Assembly: GCA_964415295.1 (NCBI GenBank)
Contig: CAYPYN010000004.1
Location: forward strand, 186,001 to 250,000
Length of the DNA stretch: 64,000 nucleotides
Origin: SB21 sp964415295
Lineage (GTDB): Bacteria; CLD3; SB21
Direction: 5' to 3'
Under the pieces are notes generated by a model that saw only the letters and a list, made by a program, of their open reading frames with translations, was not told where the DNA came from and did not search any database. Positions 1 to 7,450 of the stretch are shown one piece after another. The position numbers and the translations under genes are program-made. Within the stretch, counting starts at the first letter, position 1. Each line of letters starts with the position of its first letter.

Positions 1-1367
1 TCCCACGTATAAAGTCCGTCGGAAGTGGCCACCCATATGATACCAAGCCTGTCTTTCAGAAAAGCGGTGACCTGATTGGATTTCAGCCCTTCGGCGCGGC
101 CTTTCGTATAGTGCGAATAAGTACCGGTTTGAAGATCGATGACGTTGACCCCTCCGTCCTCAGTTCCGATCCACAGCGAACCGGTTTCTTCGTCCTCGAG
201 AATGGAAAAGACGATGGTGCCGAGAAGAGAATTTTTTTCGTTGGGTTCATTCTTAAAGACGCGGAATTTTACGTTAAAACGACCCAACTTATTGATCCCG
301 CCGGCATAATTTCCGATCCAGATCACGCCGTCGCCGCCACCATACATACTCCAAATGCGGTTGTTACTGAGGCTGCTCGGATCACCGGCGTTAAACAAAT
401 ATCTGTTACATTCTCCTGTCTCCGGATCAAGCCTATTTAGCCCGCCTCCGTCCGTACCAACCCACATGTAGCCGGACCTGTCTTCATAAAAAGCCTCTAC
501 ATGATTATGCGAAAGAGATTTAGGGTCGAAAGGATCATGCCGGTAATGAGTAAAAGTTTCCGTCTTTTTATCAAAGCGGTCCAATCCTCCCCTCAACGTT
601 CCGATCCACAGATATCCTTTTCTATCCTCACGCACATACAAAACGTAATTATCCGTCAGACTATGATCATTCGCTGGATCGTGGAAGTAAGTTGTAAACG
701 TTTCTTCCACCGGATCAAAGCGGTTCAATCCATTAGCCGTTCCGATCCAATAAACTCCGGATCGGTCTTTGAACATTGTGAGAATGTAATCGTCGCTCAG
801 GCTTTTGGGAGACTTGGGATCGCTAAGATACCGCTTGAAAGTTCCGGTAACCGGATCGAAACGATTCAGACCTTTGGCGGTACCGATCCAAAGACATCGC
901 TGAGATGTGTCATTCAGAATTGCGTTCACGTAATTATGGCTCAGCGTATTTGGATCGGCGGGATCGTGGCGATACCGGGTAAATTTTTTTGTGTCAGGAT
1001 CAAAACGATTCAATCCGCCGCCGCCGCCGCCGCGGCTGGTTCCCACCCAAAGAATACCCTGATGATCTTCGCACAACGAACGAATGTAGCTATCCGAAAT
1101 GGAATTGGAATCAGTTTCATCGTGCCGATAAACAGTAAATTCGTAACCGTCATACCTATTGAGACCGTCCTGCGTTCCGAACCACATGAACCCCTGATGA
1201 TCTTTGAGAATGCAAGTCACCGTACTCTGCGACAATCCGTTTTCAATGGCAATACGTTCAAAACGAATGTGCTCTTTTTGAGCGTGAGTTGGCGATGCGT
1301 TCGAACAAAGAATGATCAACGCAAAACATACCCATACTCTCTTTGGAAAAGAGCGTACAGAACTCAT
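1..1367 (-). CDS. Periplasmic regulator beta-propeller protein, 3' end outside the window
   Basis: The minus strand is open without a stop from an ATG at 1367 to the left edge, so the C-terminus is missing. The first ~29 residues are a signal peptide (basic start, hydrophobic core, cleavage near THA-Q). The rest is a series of Reg_prop (two-component regulator propeller) repeats, each with a core like LWIGT..GLNRFDP and a linker like TF..Y.HDP.DP.SLS. About eight repeats are visible. In this family the propeller is a periplasmic sensor that usually continues into a Y_Y_Y domain, a membrane segment and a kinase, GGDEF or DNA-binding output, but which one cannot be seen here. A GGC tract near 1015-1033 gives five glycines in a row inside one repeat, more than its sister repeats have. 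Confidence 0.85.
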   Translation of the reverse strand, partial: MSSVRSFPKRVWVCFALIILCSNASPTHAQKEHIRFERIAIENGLSQSTVTCILKDHQGFMWFGTQDGLNRYDGYEFTVYRHDETDSNSISDSYIRSLCEDHQGILWVGTSRGGGGGGLNRFDPDTKKFTRYRHDPADPNTLSHNYVNAILNDTSQRCLWIGTAKGLNRFDPVTGTFKRYLSDPKSPKSLSDDYILTMFKDRSGVYWIGTANGLNRFDPVEETFTTYFHDPANDHSLTDNYVLYVREDRKGYLWIGTLRGGLDRFDKKTETFTHYRHDPFDPKSLSHNHVEAFYEDRSGYMWVGTDGGGLNRLDPETGECNRYLFNAGDPSSLSNNRIWSMYGGGDGVIWIGNYAGGINKLGRFNVKFRVFKNEPNEKNSLLGTIVFSILEDEETGSLWIGTEDGGVNVIDLQTGTYSHYTKGRAEGLKSNQVTAFLKDRLGIIWVATSDGLYTW

Positions 1368-1428
1368 ACGAGACCTCAATGTATAGTCATACCTAAAGAG
1401 TTGATATCGCCCGATCTTCAGAATCCTT

Positions 1429-2469
1429 TTATGGTCCGGTTCTGACGGAATCCGTCGCAGGGGCTGTCTGGAGTAAGTAATCCAGCGTCCACACCGTAAT
1501 CTGACCGTCGCCTCCGGATGTCACCAGCGTTTTCCCATCCGGAAAAACATCCATGCTCCACACGCCCAATTGATGGGCTTTCCGGATCGTATTCATCCTT
1601 GCAAAGTCACTCATCCGCCACACCGTCAGATTTCCTGTGACATCTCCGGTAACAAAGTAAGGCCCAACAGGGATCATGGTTTTGATCTCATCGTCAAAAG
1701 AAACGGTTGTATCCGGACGGTCGGTAGCTTTATTCCATACATGTATATCCCCTGCCCCGGCCGTGACGATCCGATTTCCATCCGGCATCAGAAAACAGGC
1801 ATTGATGGCGTCGGCTTCGGGAAAATTCTTTATCTCGTGACCCGCTTTGATATCCCAGACTTTGACATTCTTGTCCCAGCCGACGGAAATGAATTGCGAA
1901 GGATCGTTGGTAAAGGAGACAGCGGTTACGGCATCCACATGCCCGTACGGCGCCACAACATCCGGAGCATGACCTGAAAAATAATGGAGCTGTTTACCGG
2001 TCTCTGTTTCGTAAATAGCCATGCTGAAATGATTGGCCACCAGCACGCTTTTGCCGTCGGCCGTAAAGCGCACCAGCTGCATATTGTTCGTCTGACCTTT
2101 CTTTCCCCATTTTTCTGCTTTGGAGGCCATATCATAAACGATTATCTGGGCTGTATTCTGCGTGTTATCGCCGCAAGTGGCTGCAAAATATCTTCCATCG
2201 GGCGAGATAGCAACTGATAATACGGCGTCCGGCTGTTCGTCCGAGGCCCAGATCGCTTCACCCGTGGATGCATTCAAAAGCTTGATCCTCTTGTTCTCGC
2301 CGCCGGCCAGTATCCATTTACCGTCCGGGGAAACGCTGACGGAGTTAACGCTTTTTTTGTCACCAACGGCCATGGTCTTGGGAGGGTCCGGTCTGGCCGT
2401 CTTCCCGGAATCCGGTGAACACGAAACAATCGCGAGTAAAATCGCGGCTATGAGCATTGAAGGTTTCAT
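1429..2469 (-). CDS. WD40-repeat lipoprotein
   Basis: 346 residues. The N-terminus has a lipoprotein signal with lipobox LAIVSC (Cys17), so the mature protein should be lipid-anchored on the periplasmic side. The body contains about six to seven WD40 blades, seen as repeated SPDGKWILAGG, FTADGKSVLVA, VKVWDIKAG and ITVWTLDY motifs, enough for one closed propeller. WD40 propellers bind other proteins, and no catalytic domain is present. The ATG at 2469 has CGGAGACC as a ribosome-binding site. It lies upstream of the propeller sensor gene (61 bp gap) on the same strand, so the two may be transcribed together. No specific partner can be named. Confidence 0.85.
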   Translation of the reverse strand: MKPSMLIAAILLAIVSCSPDSGKTARPDPPKTMAVGDKKSVNSVSVSPDGKWILAGGENKRIKLLNASTGEAIWASDEQPDAVLSVAISPDGRYFAATCGDNTQNTAQIIVYDMASKAEKWGKKGQTNNMQLVRFTADGKSVLVANHFSMAIYETETGKQLHYFSGHAPDVVAPYGHVDAVTAVSFTNDPSQFISVGWDKNVKVWDIKAGHEIKNFPEADAINACFLMPDGNRIVTAGAGDIHVWNKATDRPDTTVSFDDEIKTMIPVGPYFVTGDVTGNLTVWRMSDFARMNTIRKAHQLGVWSMDVFPDGKTLVTSGGDGQITVWTLDYLLQTAPATDSVRTGP

Positions 2470-2589
2470 ACAAACGGTCTCCGTTGTGCGTGAGGCAAAA
2501 ATATTCTCGTGCTTTTTTGCTATGATTGGCTTAACTTACCCACATTCAAAAAATAAATCAAGTCATAAACTCAGCGCGCGGGAGATGGT

Positions 2590-3465
2590 ATGGCCGTAAA
2601 AAAGAAGCCAAAGCCGAAAAAGAAGACTTCGTCCAAGAAACGTCCGGTAAAGCTCAAAGCGAAATCGTCGTTTGTCAGCCAGAATATACCGCAGTCCGAG
2701 AACCTTCTTACGGAGATCGAATATGGCGAATCCATGGCCGACTATTTTGACATCCTCTATCCCGATGAGGTTTTGACGCGGGTGCAATCGCCTTTCTACA
2801 AAATGATCGTTCAAAAATACGGCATTACGTCTGTCTGCGACCTCGCATGCCGCACGGGTCAGACGCTTAAAATGATCGGCCGGCTGGGCGTCAAAAAAAT
2901 GGCCGGCGTAGACGTCAGCCCTGCCATGATCGAACGATGCAAAAAGAAACTTCCGAAGAATACGCCGTTATACGTCAACGATCTCTATCTGGCGCCCTTG
3001 TCGGTCGGTGACGCTAAGTTCGATCTCGTGATCTGTACCAGAGATTCGTTGCCGCTGGTGCTGGACGACGAAGCTCTGCTCAACTTCTTCAGCCAGGCGC
3101 GGCAGATGCTGACGGATAAAGGCGTCCTGATAATAGAAATGTGGAACTACGAGAAAATATGGAGGAATAAGGAGCGCTTCATGCCGGTCATGGACCGGAT
3201 AAATAAAAGGGAATCCAGGCTCTTTTTTCTCGAAAATGACTTTCATCAGGAGCTTCTGGTTCGAAATATGATCCGTTTGGAAAAGACGAAACAGGAATGG
3301 ATACTCCGCGCCCTTTCCATCCCGGCCCGGCCGATCACGCGAAATGAGGTGGAATTTTTTGTGAAGGAAGCGCAGTTCACTAAGTGGGGTTTTCTGGGTT
3401 CGTACTCCGGCGGGCCGTATGTTCCGAATGAATCCATGTATACCATACTGATCGCCATGAAGTGA
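2590..3465 (+). CDS. Class I SAM-dependent methyltransferase with a lysine-rich N-terminal tail
   Basis: 291 residues. Residues ~30-290 form a class I (Rossmann) methyltransferase. Motif I is VCDLACRTGQ, a variant of DxGxGxG with Cys and Arg in place of two usual positions, followed by the acidic GVDVSPAMIE and the DLVICTRDSLPLV strand. The first ~27 residues are almost all Lys, Pro, Ser and Thr, a flexible basic tail not needed for catalysis that resembles a nucleic-acid-binding or histone-like tail. The substrate is unknown. GGAG lies just upstream of the ATG. It stands alone between the divergent WD40 gene and the tRNA gene. A similar basic tail is present on the VOC protein at 19737-20270. 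Confidence 0.8.
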   Translation: MAVKKKPKPKKKTSSKKRPVKLKAKSSFVSQNIPQSENLLTEIEYGESMADYFDILYPDEVLTRVQSPFYKMIVQKYGITSVCDLACRTGQTLKMIGRLGVKKMAGVDVSPAMIERCKKKLPKNTPLYVNDLYLAPLSVGDAKFDLVICTRDSLPLVLDDEALLNFFSQARQMLTDKGVLIIEMWNYEKIWRNKERFMPVMDRINKRESRLFFLENDFHQELLVRNMIRLEKTKQEWILRALSIPARPITRNEVEFFVKEAQFTKWGFLGSYSGGPYVPNESMYTILIAMK

Positions 3466-3540
3466 CATATACGGAATTTCCCCTGCCGCAAAGGACATAA
3501 AGACCGAAAAGAGGGATCACGCGCAGAGTAAATACCCTGC

Positions 3541-3569
3541 TTGACAAAACTGAATTATTATACTATATT
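3541..3569 (+). promoter_or_regulatory. Sigma-70-type promoter of tRNA-Glu
   Basis: TTGACA (3541-3546), a 17-bp spacer and TATATT (3564-3569) lie 20 bp before the tRNA. This is a near-consensus housekeeping promoter and shows that the organism uses E. coli-like -35/-10 elements. Confidence 0.75.
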
Positions 3570-3588
3570 CGCAACGCCTTTGATAACC

Positions 3589-3660
3589 GCCGCGTTCGTC
3601 TAACGGTTAGGACGTAGCCCTCTCAAGGCTGTAATACGGGTTCGATTCCCGTACGCGGTA
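3589..3660 (+). tRNA. tRNA-Glu (anticodon CTC)
   Basis: A complete cloverleaf can be folded by eye. The acceptor stem is GCCGCGT with ACGCGGT (first pair G-U), the D arm begins GTCT, the anticodon stem TAGCC/GGCTG encloses loop CTCTCAA (anticodon CTC, reading GAG), and the T arm is ACGGG-TTCGATT-CCCGT. The discriminator is A at 3660. The 3' CCA is not encoded (the sequence continues CCC), so it must be added by nucleotidyltransferase. It has its own promoter and terminator, so it is a single-gene unit. Confidence 0.95.
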
Positions 3661-3666
3661 CCCACA

Positions 3667-3700
3667 AAAAACCCGAACGTATTTCCTGTTCGGGTTTTCT
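3667..3700 (+). terminator. Rho-independent terminator after tRNA-Glu
   Basis: Stem ACCCGAAC/GTTCGGGT extended by A/T pairs, loop of about nine bases, then TTTTCT. It follows the tRNA by seven bases and also lies ahead of the 3' end of the convergent permease gene. Confidence 0.85.
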
Positions 3701-3733
3701 ATTTATCAATAACCAATCTTCATGATATTAGTG

Positions 3734-5074
3734 TCAATGGGCTCCTCTTTTCTTCATAAAATGATAAATCGGTATCCCAGTGAGAACGCATACCAAACCC
3801 CATAAAATCGTAGTGGCGCCCAATCCCCATACCGCCCAAACGGAATAAACAAAAGCCAGGCCGGTGAAGACGACCGATCGAAACACCGGTCTTAGATGTT
3901 GTTCGCTCTGGTCGAATTTGAATTGCGCCAGCGCCGAGACCAGGTATGGCAGCAGCGTTGCCAAGGTGGCCAATAGAATAACAAAAGTAAATTGTTCCAC
4001 CAGCGCCGCCGTATAATTCATGATCAGAAGCAGGCTGATCAGGCCGCTGGAAAAAATAATGCCGGCCACGGGCGCATCACGCGGCGAGAGCTTTTTGAAA
4101 ATCCTTGGAAACAGATCATCCAGCGCGGCGGCCAGAGGCATCTGACCCTGCAAGAATATCCAGCCATTCAAGGCCCCCGCGCAAGTAACAGCGCCGATCA
4201 ACGCCGTCGCCAATCCTGCGGCCGGCCCCAGAATAATCGTGATGGCATCGGCGAACGGCGCGTTGGAATTGGCCAATTCTGCCGGAGATAACAGACCCAT
4301 GACGGATACTGTCACAGACATATACACCACCGCCACGACAATGGTTCCCGCGATGGTAGCTCGTGGAATAGTCCTCTCGGGATCGGCGATCTTGTCCGCC
4401 GGTATGGTGGCCGATTCCAGTCCCAGAAATGCCCACAAAGTCAACGCCGCCGTAGACGTGATCGCGCTGACATCGGATTCGCTACTTTGGTTGAACGGCA
4501 TATAATGCGATGGATCGAAGTAGATCAACCCGGCGCAGGCGATCCCGAAAAGCAAAACCGTTTTCAGCAATGCCGTGGCAAACTGAACCCGCGAAGACAA
4601 TCGTATCCCCAGAACATTTACAAAGGTTAATCCCCACAAGCAAATTAAAGATACGGTCAGGCCGGCGGCGTGAGAAGTGTTTACCGCAGGTATGAAAACC
4701 GACAGATAACCGGTGAGTGCAATGGCAATGGCTGCATTTCCACACAGGATCGATATCCAGTAAGAGTATGCCACCGTAAAGCCGGCCATGTCACCAAAAG
4801 CCCGCCGGGCATAAACATACGGTCCGCCGATATTGGGAAAACGCCGGGTGAGGTTCATGAAAACAACAGACAACAGCAACGCGCCCGTGGCCGTGAAAAG
4901 CCATCCTATGATGCTGATACCGCCATAACCGGCCAGCGCTGACGGCAGGAGCAGAATACCCGAACCGATCATGTTTCCTACAACCAGCGCCGTCGCTGTC
5001 CAGAATCCGAATACGGGTGTGGATGTTTTTTGCATCTTGGTGTTTTTTGATATCTCATCTCGAAGATTTGTCAT
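3734..5074 (-). CDS. APC-superfamily amino acid permease/antiporter, AdiC/PotE-like
   Basis: 446 residues with about 12 hydrophobic membrane segments. The start of the first helix, GNMIGSGILLLPSALAGYG, is the substrate-binding signature of basic amino acid/polyamine antiporters (AdiC, PotE, YjeH types), and the adjacent GGPYVYARRAFG motif is also typical. It should exchange or import an amino acid or amine across the inner membrane; the exact substrate is not evident. Two starts are possible, 5074 or the Met 13 codons later, and neither has a strong ribosome-binding site. It lies 99 bp downstream of the methyltransferase operon on the same strand, so it might carry a methylated substrate or methionine for that pathway (inference). 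Confidence 0.85.
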   Translation of the reverse strand: MTNLRDEISKNTKMQKTSTPVFGFWTATALVVGNMIGSGILLLPSALAGYGGISIIGWLFTATGALLLSVVFMNLTRRFPNIGGPYVYARRAFGDMAGFTVAYSYWISILCGNAAIAIALTGYLSVFIPAVNTSHAAGLTVSLICLWGLTFVNVLGIRLSSRVQFATALLKTVLLFGIACAGLIYFDPSHYMPFNQSSESDVSAITSTAALTLWAFLGLESATIPADKIADPERTIPRATIAGTIVVAVVYMSVTVSVMGLLSPAELANSNAPFADAITIILGPAAGLATALIGAVTCAGALNGWIFLQGQMPLAAALDDLFPRIFKKLSPRDAPVAGIIFSSGLISLLLIMNYTAALVEQFTFVILLATLATLLPYLVSALAQFKFDQSEQHLRPVFRSVVFTGLAFVYSVWAVWGLGATTILWGLVCVLTGIPIYHFMKKRGAH

Positions 5075-5096
5075 GCCGGCATTCAGATTCCCAGTT

Positions 5097-5123
5097 CAAC
5101 TTTCTTTTTGAAAAAGAAAGTTG
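5097..5123. repeat. Perfect 12-bp inverted repeat between permease and methyltransferase genes
   Basis: CAACTTTCTTTT and its exact reverse complement are separated by TGA. It could form a hairpin in either transcript and may weaken read-through from the homocysteine methyltransferase gene into the permease gene. It is AT-rich and lacks a normal terminal T-run. Confidence 0.6.
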
Positions 5124-5173
5124 CAAAGAAAACTTCGGCTGTGAAAAGACCGCCAATACTCTACAACTGAAAT

Positions 5174-6082
5174 TCACTGTGGGCCATGTTCACTTTGACA
5201 GGTATTTACAACTTTTCGAATAGCACGGATGTGATCCGGCGTTGTTCCGCAGCAACCGCCGACGATCGAAGCACCGGCTTCGATGAGTCTTTCAATCCGG
5301 TCAGAAAAATAGGAAGGTGATTCAGGATAAACGAGTCGTCCCGCTTCGTGCAACGGCAATCCTGCGTTGGCCTGAATGAGTATAGGCATGCCGGTGAGCG
5401 TTCGGATTTCACGGGTGATCTCGATCATATTGTCAATGCCATGGCCGCAGTTGGAGCCGATAATATCCGCGCCCGCTTGCGTTAATCCTTCAACCGCCTT
5501 CTTGATATTCACGCCCATGACAGTGAAATATCCTTTTGGGATCTTGTCAAAGGTCATGGTGGCCATCACCGGTGTTTCGGGCATCACCGATTTAGCCGCG
5601 CGAACCGCCAACATCGCTTCATTGAGATCGGTCATGGTTTCGATACAGACCACATCCACTCCGGCTTTCGAAAAAAAAGACATCGCCTCACTGAAATTAT
5701 CAAACATCGCTTCTTCAGCGATAGTACCATACGGCAGAAGCATTTCGCCCGATGGACCGCAGGATGCGGAAACATAAGCCTTATCCCCAACACCTTTTTT
5801 GACACAAGTTACTGCTGACAGAATGATCTCTTCCAATCGGTCTTCAAGATGATAGGCCGCCAACTTGAGCCGTGACGCGCCGAAGGTGTTGGTCTGGACG
5901 ATCTCAGCACCGGCTTCCAGATAGGCGGCGGCTATCCCAACAAGTATCTCAGGATGGCTCAGGTTATAGGATTCAGGGCATTCGCCGGATGTCAATCCTC
6001 TGTCAAAGAGCATGGTTCCCATCGCACCGTCGGCTACAAGGATTTTGTCCTGCTCTAGTCTGTCCAATAGTCGCGTTTTCAT
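5174..6082 (-). CDS. Homocysteine S-methyltransferase (isolated Hcy domain, MetH-module type)
   Basis: 302 residues, a complete homocysteine S-methyltransferase barrel as in the first module of MetH and in BHMT. The N-terminal LVADGAMGTMLFDRG is the family signature. The zinc ligands are present as Cys212 (GSNCGHG) and Cys277-Cys278 (GGCCGTTP). It should transfer a methyl group to homocysteine to give methionine. There is no folate, cobalamin or activation domain on this chain; the last two are encoded by the genes just upstream. Its ATG directly abuts the stop codon of the corrinoid protein gene (no spacer), which implies translational coupling. The methyl donor is therefore most likely the methylated corrinoid protein (inference). 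Confidence 0.88.
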   Translation of the reverse strand: MKTRLLDRLEQDKILVADGAMGTMLFDRGLTSGECPESYNLSHPEILVGIAAAYLEAGAEIVQTNTFGASRLKLAAYHLEDRLEEIILSAVTCVKKGVGDKAYVSASCGPSGEMLLPYGTIAEEAMFDNFSEAMSFFSKAGVDVVCIETMTDLNEAMLAVRAAKSVMPETPVMATMTFDKIPKGYFTVMGVNIKKAVEGLTQAGADIIGSNCGHGIDNMIEITREIRTLTGMPILIQANAGLPLHEAGRLVYPESPSYFSDRIERLIEAGASIVGGCCGTTPDHIRAIRKVVNTCQSEHGPQ

Positions 6083-6718
6083 CTAGACATTCATCAAGTG
6101 TTTGATTCTTTCCACACTGATCCCCGCATCGAATGCATACGCGTCGGCGCCGATCTCTCGTGCGTAATTCTCCGTTATAGGAGCGCCGCCAACAATGGTT
6201 CTGATCTGTCCCTTTAATCCCTTTTGTTCCAGTATCTCGATCACTTTCCGCATCGAGGGCATGGTCGTGGTCAGCAAAGCCGACATGCCGATCACCTTCG
6301 CTTGTTCCTGCACCGCTGTTTCAACAAATTTTTCAGGCGGAACATCCTTCCCGAGATCGATCACGTCAAATCCTGCGCCTTTGAGCATGATACCTACCAG
6401 ATTCTTTCCAAGATCGTGCAGATCCCCTTTAACCGTCCCGATGACGACCTTGCCCAGACTGGACACTCCTTCTTTTACAAAATATGGTTTCAGTTCGTCC
6501 AATCCGGCGTACATGGCCTTTGCGGCTATCAAAACGTCCGGCAGGAATATTTCATGATCTCTGAATTGCCTGCCAATCACATTCATGCCGGCAATAAGGC
6601 CATCGTCCAATATGGTCTTCGGCCCATGACCTTCAGCCATGGCTTTTCGGATCAGTTCCGGGATCTGTTCGTCATTACCCGCCTGCAATTGCGTTGAGAT
6701 CTCGTTGAGAATTTCCAT
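6083..6718 (-). CDS. Corrinoid (cobalamin-binding) methyl-carrier protein, MtbC/MttC/MetH-module type
   Basis: 211 residues. The N-terminal ~85 residues are the helical cap (B12-binding-2 domain) and the rest is the B12-binding Rossmann domain. The motif TVKGDLHDLGKNLV holds the Asp-x-His-x-x-Gly signature; His101 should be the lower axial ligand of cobalt. VGGAPIT is the second cobalamin-pocket motif. It should shuttle methyl groups between the MttB-family enzyme (gene two upstream) and an acceptor enzyme, here most likely the adjacent homocysteine methyltransferase. It starts 21 bp after the activation-domain gene in a four-gene unit. Confidence 0.92.
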   Translation of the reverse strand: MEILNEISTQLQAGNDEQIPELIRKAMAEGHGPKTILDDGLIAGMNVIGRQFRDHEIFLPDVLIAAKAMYAGLDELKPYFVKEGVSSLGKVVIGTVKGDLHDLGKNLVGIMLKGAGFDVIDLGKDVPPEKFVETAVQEQAKVIGMSALLTTTMPSMRKVIEILEQKGLKGQIRTIVGGAPITENYAREIGADAYAFDAGISVERIKHLMNV

Positions 6719-6739
6719 ACTTCCCTCACTATAAAATGA

Positions 6740-7450
6740 TCAGGTATAAATCTTTTCAAACCGTTCCAGACAAGGCTGCGTGCGGCATGAATCGCAAAAG
6801 CTGAAACGATTGGTGAATTCATGGATCATCCGATCTCCATGAATAAGCACGCCGCTCACCGATTTCAATGGGCTCATGAGGCAGGAATCATTGATCGTGA
6901 TGCCAATCATTTCCGGCTTCAAATACGCAAACAATTTTCTCTGAGCGCTGACATTCCATCCGCAGTAGCCCGGACTGTAGCTAAAAACCCTTTCGTTCCG
7001 CCCGGATCGCTTCTTACCTCCAAGATATCCTGCATAGTAATTCTCGAGCACACCCGCCGCTTTGTCGGCCGCAACCGAAGCTACGGAATCCAGCATGGCC
7101 GCATGCGCAAAATCGTTTTGATCAAAAAGTTCCTGGATTCTCCCGCTCAATGCAGGCCCCATGGTCAAAGCAAACAAGGCCAGATCATCGGCCTTTTCGT
7201 AGATCGGTTTTATCGGACTGTCTCCGGCATTGGCTCCCTCGCCCGCAAATATTTCAGCAAAATCATCCTTGGAAATTTCTTTCACGATGCATTTCGGTTC
7301 AACCAAAGCCAGGAAGACGTCCACTGCGCCAGCCATCAATTCCCTGATATGATCCCTGATGACGGCGCCTCTGGGAATGCCTTGATGAAGCAGAATGTCT
7401 CCAATATCCGGAACGATCCGGTCTCCTGATATTTCGGAATGATCGATCAT
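6740..7450 (-). CDS. Vitamin B12-dependent methionine synthase activation-domain protein
   Basis: 236 residues resembling the C-terminal reactivation domain of MetH, which binds S-adenosylmethionine and remethylates oxidised cobalamin. The core motif is FSYSPGYCGW (near residues 156-165). The C-terminal segment has Cys219, Cys222 and Cys227 (CDSCRTQPC), which could bind a metal or iron-sulfur cluster; this is not a feature of classical MetH. The start overlaps the stop of the upstream MttB-family gene (ATGA), so the two are translationally coupled. It probably restores the corrinoid protein encoded next to it. A RamA-type ATP-driven activator is not present in the window. Confidence 0.85.
   Translation of the reverse strand: MIDHSEISGDRIVPDIGDILLHQGIPRGAVIRDHIRELMAGAVDVFLALVEPKCIVKEISKDDFAEIFAGEGANAGDSPIKPIYEKADDLALFALTMGPALSGRIQELFDQNDFAHAAMLDSVASVAADKAAGVLENYYAGYLGGKKRSGRNERVFSYSPGYCGWNVSAQRKLFAYLKPEMIGITINDSCLMSPLKSVSGVLIHGDRMIHEFTNRFSFCDSCRTQPCLERFEKIYT

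Noticed and set aside
501..1445. Long open frame on the plus strand opposite the propeller sensor gene
   Set aside because: The minus-strand frame gives regular Reg_prop repeats and a signal peptide across the whole span; the plus-strand translation has no such pattern and is a mirror of the repeats.
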